Shown here: piece after piece, positions 59,407 to 64,000 of the stretch
Position numbering within the stretch: position 1 is the stretch's first letter
Layout of the letters: each line of letters begins with the position of its first letter
Position numbers and translations under genes: made by a program
Notes under the pieces: generated by a model
Told to the model about the DNA's origin: nothing
Databases searched by the model: none
Seen by the model: the letters and a program-made list of their open reading frames with translations, nothing else
Assembly: GCA_047621665.1 (NCBI GenBank)
Contig: JBLHMB010000009.1
Span: forward strand, 31,553 to 95,552
Length of the DNA: 64,000 nucleotides
From: Actimicrobium sp047621665
Lineage (GTDB): Bacteria > Pseudomonadota > Gammaproteobacteria > Burkholderiales > Burkholderiaceae_D
Direction: 5' to 3'

Positions 59407-61176
59407 TAAGCCGGTACTGAATAATTATTAAACTACAGTCTTCGTGAAGACTATGACTGGAAAGTAAAATTATCTGAATGCAGGTAATTGGATTATTATT
59501 TTTAATTTTTAGTAAATACTGTCAAGTTCGTTATGTTTAAAAGCGTAGTGTTCTCGAATACAACCAACCATCTCCCTAGCGAGTAGTTTATATCGTGCCA
59601 TCCTCAGGTGCTGATCAGTTAATTTGACCGGCAGGTCATTGATGAACCAGTCACTGCACCTTTTTAGGTTGAGTCGTATTGATCGCCAATATGACTCCGG
59701 CAGGTCATAAGATTTTTACACCTGCAGCTCGAGTGATAAACATAGGTAAAACTGGTGCTGTCAAGTGAGTCAAGATCTTACATTGGCAGGTTTTATCATT
59801 GAAATCCATTTGCAGGCCATGTTATTGGTCTGTTCTCCCGGACTGATACGCCAGCGTAAGCAATTGGGTTTGGCGGGGGGTAAAGATTTACTGATCTAGA
59901 GCACCAAGGTTGCGAATAGGGCGAGCTTAATTACCAGTTTCAGTCTCAATCAAGTTATTGTTGGATTGTGATGAAAAAAGCGATTGCCTTAACACCGGAT
60001 AGCAGAGTGATTAAAAGCAGCCCACAACAATCCGTGTAAGTCGAACATCGGTGTGCATTGAGGTCGCTCCAGAATCACAATTGTGAAGTATTCTTATTGA
60101 AGCTTACCTTTCCGACATGTTATCGATTTTGTGGATTCGCGGTGCCAGTTATCGCTGCGCCAAGTTCAATTCTGCGAAACTACTTTGATGACAATGTTTG
60201 TCATCAGCTGACGGTCGATCCCACTGTAATCTGTGAAGTGACGATAGCAGGCGTCTCTTCAGAGTACTAGCGGAACAAGTTACGGATATTGGCTGCAAAG
60301 TGGAGCGAAACCTGATTCGTCGTAAGAGCCTCAAGATGATGTAGAAACACATGTTCAACTACCCATCGACAGTAATCACGTCCTGCCGATGGCCAAAATT
60401 TCCTGGCACGACGGTTCAGTCCGGAAACGATTGATACTTCCTCCGTACCAGACATTACCTACACCCGATATCACCATGGAAAGTAGTATTTTGGGATGGC
60501 ATTGCCCCTGTTCTCGTTAAAGTAACGGGACTTGAAATTGCTTGAAAGCATCTGCAGCGTTGTAGTGGCAGCATGACGTTACCGATATTTAGGAATTGCC
60601 CCCAATTGAACTGGTTTGAAGGACGAGATCAATAATTCGTTCTGAAATTGAGTTGATGATTCTCCTTATCAGGAGTATCAATAACATTGATTGGTCTGTG
60701 CTGCTGATTGTGCCGAGATAAAGCGACGCCACGCCAATGTATTTTGTTTAACAACAGGCGGTCACATTCCCGTCGCTGTTTGTTGCCATACCTGGGGTTT
60801 TTGCTACAAAAATAGCCGGTTTATCACTCTTTGTGGCATTGATATAAGTGTTTTCGCTTACATTCTGCCCATTTCTCAGAAATTAATTATGACAAGTCGA
60901 TCGTCAGGCGCTATGCCGTCGTCAGACGGCAGTTAGCCGTGACTTGCTCACGCAGCAATCCCCTTTATACGATGCAAGAACAGATCTCCAGTTTATTTCG
61001 TCCCGCTATAGACGACGAAATAGTCAACAATAAGCAACGAAATAATATCTTGAAGGCAACAACAGGAGAAACGACACTATATCCAAAAAGTGCGCGTATT
61101 ATTTAGTCATACCAAACCGCAAATTCATGAAATTTGCTCGATCTAGATCTGTGGCATAACCTCAAAGGGTATCTTG
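59407..61176. other. 1.77-kb gene-poor, AT-rich stretch with possible remnants
   Basis: No convincing intact gene is seen; open frames are short, lack ribosome sites and show no family pattern. Fragments of possible decayed coding sequence occur, including a transposase-like piece on the minus strand near 60267-60455. A short perfect hairpin (GCCGTC GTCA GACGGC) lies near 60914-60929. No tRNA is visible. AAAGGG at 61164-61169 is the prkA ribosome site. Confidence 0.55.
60267..60455 (-). pseudogene. Possible fragment of a decayed transposase
   Basis: The minus strand encodes a fragment containing RKFWPSAGRDYCRWVVEHVF. IS5-like transposases carry a similar RRWVVERTF motif near their C-terminus. 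Flanking sequence is not open in a consistent frame. The match is a single short motif, so confidence is low. Confidence 0.25.
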
Positions 61177-63099
61177 ATGAAAATCTTTGACAACTACGCA
61201 GCAAGGTATGAACGAACACGAGAAGACGAATTTTCACTACAAGAATATCTCGAACTTTGTAAAACTGATCGATTGACTTACGCAACAGCTTCGGAACGAA
61301 TGTTAAGTGCTATAGGTGAGCCTGAATTACTTGACACACGTAACGATCAACGCTTGTCCCGGATATTTGCGAATAAAATAATAAAAATCTATCCCGCCTT
61401 CCGTGAATTTTACGGTACTGAAGAAGTTATCGAACAAGTAGTCTCCTACTTTCGACACGCATCTCAAGGATTAGAGGAAAGAAAACAAATTCTCTATTTA
61501 CTCGGTCCTGTTGGAGGTGGAAAATCATCAATTGCTGAAAAATTAAAATCATTGATGGAGAAAGTTCCTTTTTATGCAATCAAAGGATCACCTGTTAATG
61601 AAAGTCCATTAGGATTGTTCAAAGAAGAAGAAGATGGAATAATACTTGAAGAGGAATATGGAATACCACGTCGATACCTAAGATCAATTCCCAGCCCTTG
61701 GGCAGTAAAACGTCTTGAAGAAATGAACGGAGATATTATTCAGTTCAGAGTCGTTCGTCGTTATCCGTCGATACTTAAACAAACTGCTATTTCTAAAACT
61801 GAACCAGGTGATGAAAATAATCAGGATATTTCTTCGTTAGTTGGTAAAGTCGATATTAGGAAACTTGAAGAATACTCACAAGACGATCCTGATGCATATA
61901 GCTATTCTGGCGGGTTGTGTTTGTCGAATCAAGGGTTGATGGAATTTGTTGAAATGTTTAAGGCACCTATTAAGGTCCTTCATCCCCTTTTGACGGCAAC
62001 CCAAGAAGGTAACTATAAAGGTACCGAAGGATTTGGTGCTATTCCTTTTGATGGCATAATTCTCGCGCATTCGAATGAATCAGAATGGAAAACTTTTAAA
62101 AATAATAAAAATAACGAAGCATTTTTAGATCGTATTTATATCGTGAAGGTTCCATATTGTTTACGGGTGAGTGATGAAACTAAAATATACGAGAAATTAT
62201 TAAAAAATTCCTCTCTATTGTTAGCTCCATGTGCACCTGGAACACTTAAAATGATGGCACAGTTCGCGATATTATCGCGATTAACAGAGCCAGAAAATTC
62301 TAGTATCTTTAGTAAGATGTTGGTTTACGATGGTGAAAATCTTAAAGATACTGATCCAAAAGCGAAATCACACCACGAATATAGTGATTATGCAGGTGTC
62401 GACGAAGGAATGAATGGTTTGTCGACACGATTTGCGTTTAAGATTTTATCCAAAGTTTTTAATTTTGATACTACCGAAATTGCAGCAAATCCGGTCCATC
62501 TGCTGTATGTTTTAGAACAGCAGATTGAGCGGGAGCAATTCTCGAAAGAGATTGAACAAAAATATTTTGCCCATATAAAGGAGCATTTGGCTCAACGGTA
62601 TATTGAGTTTATTGGTAAAGAAATTCAAACAGCTTATCTCGAGAGTTACTCCGAATACGGGCAAAATATTTTTGATCGTTATGTTACGTTTGCTGATTAC
62701 TGGATTCAGGATCAGGAATTTCGTGATCCTGATACAGGTGAAGGATTCGATCGTAATGCACTTAATCAAGAACTCGAGAAGATTGAAAAACCAGCCGGTA
62801 TTTCCAACCCTAAAGATTTTAGGAATGAAATTGTAAATTTTGTGTTGCGTGCTCGAGCACCAAACGGAGGTAAAAATCCGGTTTGGACTAGTTATGAAAA
62901 GCTACGTACCGTCATAGAAAAGAAAATGTTTTCTAATACCGAGGAACTGTTGCCGGTAATATCTTTTAATACAAAAGGTAGCACTGATGATGCAAATAAA
63001 CATCAGGAATTTGTTGCTCGAATGGTGACAAAAGGCTATACAGCAAAACAAGTACGGCTATTATGCGAATGGTATTTGAGAGTAAGAAAATCATCTTGA
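61177..63099 (+). CDS. prkA: PrkA family serine protein kinase
   Basis: PrkA (YeaG) is an AAA+-like protein kinase linked to nutrient stress. The 640-residue protein has ILYLLGPVGGGKSSIAEKLK (P-loop), the conserved VNESPLGLF and RRYPSILKQTAISKTEPGDENNQD region and a C-terminal kinase-like domain (about 440-640). The ATG at 61177 has AAAGGG upstream. It is AT-rich compared with genes at the left of the window. It forms the usual pair with yeaH, which is broken here. Confidence 0.94.
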   Translation: MKIFDNYAARYERTREDEFSLQEYLELCKTDRLTYATASERMLSAIGEPELLDTRNDQRLSRIFANKIIKIYPAFREFYGTEEVIEQVVSYFRHASQGLEERKQILYLLGPVGGGKSSIAEKLKSLMEKVPFYAIKGSPVNESPLGLFKEEEDGIILEEEYGIPRRYLRSIPSPWAVKRLEEMNGDIIQFRVVRRYPSILKQTAISKTEPGDENNQDISSLVGKVDIRKLEEYSQDDPDAYSYSGGLCLSNQGLMEFVEMFKAPIKVLHPLLTATQEGNYKGTEGFGAIPFDGIILAHSNESEWKTFKNNKNNEAFLDRIYIVKVPYCLRVSDETKIYEKLLKNSSLLLAPCAPGTLKMMAQFAILSRLTEPENSSIFSKMLVYDGENLKDTDPKAKSHHEYSDYAGVDEGMNGLSTRFAFKILSKVFNFDTTEIAANPVHLLYVLEQQIEREQFSKEIEQKYFAHIKEHLAQRYIEFIGKEIQTAYLESYSEYGQNIFDRYVTFADYWIQDQEFRDPDTGEGFDRNALNQELEKIEKPAGISNPKDFRNEIVNFVLRARAPNGGKNPVWTSYEKLRTVIEKKMFSNTEELLPVISFNTKGSTDDANKHQEFVARMVTKGYTAKQVRLLCEWYLRVRKSS

Positions 63100-63171
63100 T
63101 AATACAAAATGGGGATCTTTTAATTACGTTAAAAATACGAAATTATCTATTTTCATTTGTGGGAGGTTATA

Positions 63172-63894
63172 TTGGTTCACCTCATCGATCGACGGTTACA
63201 AGGTAAAAATAAATCTGCGGTTAATCGTGAACGATTTTTACGTCGCTATAAGTCACAAATTAAGGACGCTGTCGCTCATGCCATTAAAGGCCGCTCAATT
63301 ACTGATGTCGAGCACGGCGAACAAATTTCCATACCAGTCAAAGATATCAGTGAGCCCCATTTTGGACATTCTCATGGAGGTGTTTGGGAGACCGTACGTC
63401 CCGGCAATCGCGAATATCAGAAAGGTGACTCAATAGCCCGTCCGGAAGACGGAGGTGGGAGTGGTGGGGGTAAGACTGGTAGTGATAGCGATCAAATAAA
63501 TAACGATGAATTTATATTTGAATTAACTAAAGAAGAGTTTATAAATTATTTCTTCGAAGATCTCGAACTACCTAATCTGATAAAAACACAGCTAACGACT
63601 TCGAAAGAGTTCAAATTAGCGAGAGCAGGATTCAATATATCAGGAACGCCATCTAATATCCATATCTTGCGTTCATTACGAGGTGCGCTATGTCGACGTA
63701 TCGCCGTAGGTGGTACATCAAGAAAATTACTACGTGAAACAGAAGCAAAATTAAAACAGTTACTTGAAGAAGTACCGCGCGACCAAATTTTGGTCGAACA
63801 AATAAAGTGTAAGATTCATCAATTACGGACCCGGCTACGAGGGATTCCGTTTATTGATCCATTCGATCTTCGATACCCCCCTGTGTCAGGGTAG
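63172..63894 (+). pseudogene. YeaH/DUF444 family protein truncated by an insertion sequence
   Basis: The N-terminal part is clear (HLIDRRLQGKNKSAVNRERF, ISIPVKDISEPHFGHSHGG). Intact YeaH proteins are about 420 residues; this frame ends after about 240. Homology stops at FIDPFDLRY, just before the usual von Willebrand-type domain, and six foreign codons follow to TAG at 63892-63894. The start is a TTG at 63172 with GGGAGG 5 bases upstream. The product, if made, lacks its predicted metal-binding domain. Confidence 0.88.
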
Positions 63895-64000
63895 TTGTCG
63901 TGTCATCTGATTAATCATCATCACAGAGGGGGCGGAGCAAAGACAGGCAGTGAAGCATTACTCAGCAGAACGCAAGGAATCGATCCTACGGCAGATGATG
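63877..64000 (+). mobile_element. Left end of an insertion sequence (probably IS3 family)
   Basis: Right after the yeaH homology ends, CCCCCCTGTGTCAGGGTAGT begins unrelated sequence, with a TG dinucleotide at 63882. CCCCCTGTG is mirrored by CACAGAGGGGG about 40 bases later. An orfA-like reading frame starts at 63950. The right end lies outside the window. Confidence 0.75.
63950..64000 (+). CDS. Transposase orfA, 5' end only
   Basis: The GTG at 63950 opens KHYSAERKESILRQMM, which resembles the start of the helix-turn-helix OrfA of IS3-type elements. The frame runs off the window after 17 codons, so the family call is tentative. Confidence 0.6.
   Translation, partial: MKHYSAERKESILRQMM

Noticed and set aside
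59407..60000. tRNA-Pro expected after ihfA-merR in some betaproteobacteria
   Set aside because: I searched by eye for an acceptor stem and T-loop and saw none; its absence alone is not evidence of an insertion.
60691..60936. 81-codon frame in the gene-poor region
   Set aside because: No ribosome site, odd composition and no recognisable family.
1..64000. CRISPR arrays, rRNA genes, prophage modules
   Set aside because: No regularly spaced direct repeats, rRNA-like segments or phage structural genes were seen.

Overview
The window looks like a chromosomal segment of a betaproteobacterium, most likely Burkholderiales and plausibly Oxalobacteraceae-like. The grounds are the gene order thrS-infC-rpmI-rplT-pheS-pheT-ihfA-merR, the large 1,585-residue NAD-glutamate dehydrogenase, the succinyltransferase (AST) arginine pathway, and GC-rich codon use over the first 46 kb. 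GC falls towards the right, and the last 3 kb (prkA-yeaH) are clearly AT-rich. The genus is an inference.

Layout. 1-11.4 kb: arginine catabolism locus (end of astD, astB, a polar amino acid ABC importer, a DcaP-type porin, NAD-glutamate dehydrogenase, astE). Together these would import arginine, convert it to glutamate and succinate, and feed glutamate carbon into the TCA cycle. 11.5-20.5 kb: an M3 peptidase, a SEC-C/TPR/LicD fusion with an IspD-like cytidylyltransferase partner, an MGDG-synthase-type glycosyltransferase operon, a LuxR-type regulator and a PHA-depolymerase-type esterase; three copies of a hairpin repeat lie between these genes. 20.7-25.9 kb: a periplasmic redox cluster (di-haem peroxidase, MsrP, MsrQ, cupredoxin, cytochrome c) followed by a chemoreceptor.

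25.9-32.0 kb: the most unusual region, a probable RiPP (ribosomally made, modified peptide) cluster. A 66-residue peptide with three closely spaced His-X-X triads is followed by a tandem repeat and hairpin, a radical SAM/SPASM maturase of the FxsB type, an HExxH protein of the kind paired with such maturases, an HD-domain protein, an unrecognised protein with an HGSN/EPR signature, a small secreted protein and a CapA-like phosphoesterase. 32.1-38.0 kb (minus strand): a tightly coupled signalling operon with a PAS-GGDEF-EAL-REC protein, a 32-residue small ORF coupled at both ends, a histidine kinase, a response regulator with a degenerate HD-GYP domain and a single-domain response regulator. 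38.2-46.4 kb: tamA-tamB, a patatin-like phospholipase, and a REC-EAL protein with altered catalytic motifs.

46.6-51.3 kb: small proteins, galE, exopolyphosphatase (ppx), a histone-H1-like protein and an OlsB-type acyltransferase. Sequences resembling Pho boxes lie upstream of ppx and of the acyltransferase, suggesting a phosphate-starvation module. 51.3-59.4 kb: translation genes with an AUA start for infC, structured leaders, and an ihfA with an N-terminal extension. 59.4-61.2 kb: gene-poor and possibly decayed mobile DNA. 61.2-64 kb: prkA and a yeaH gene truncated by an insertion sequence that runs off the window. Assignments rest on reading the sequence and known family motifs; no searches were run.
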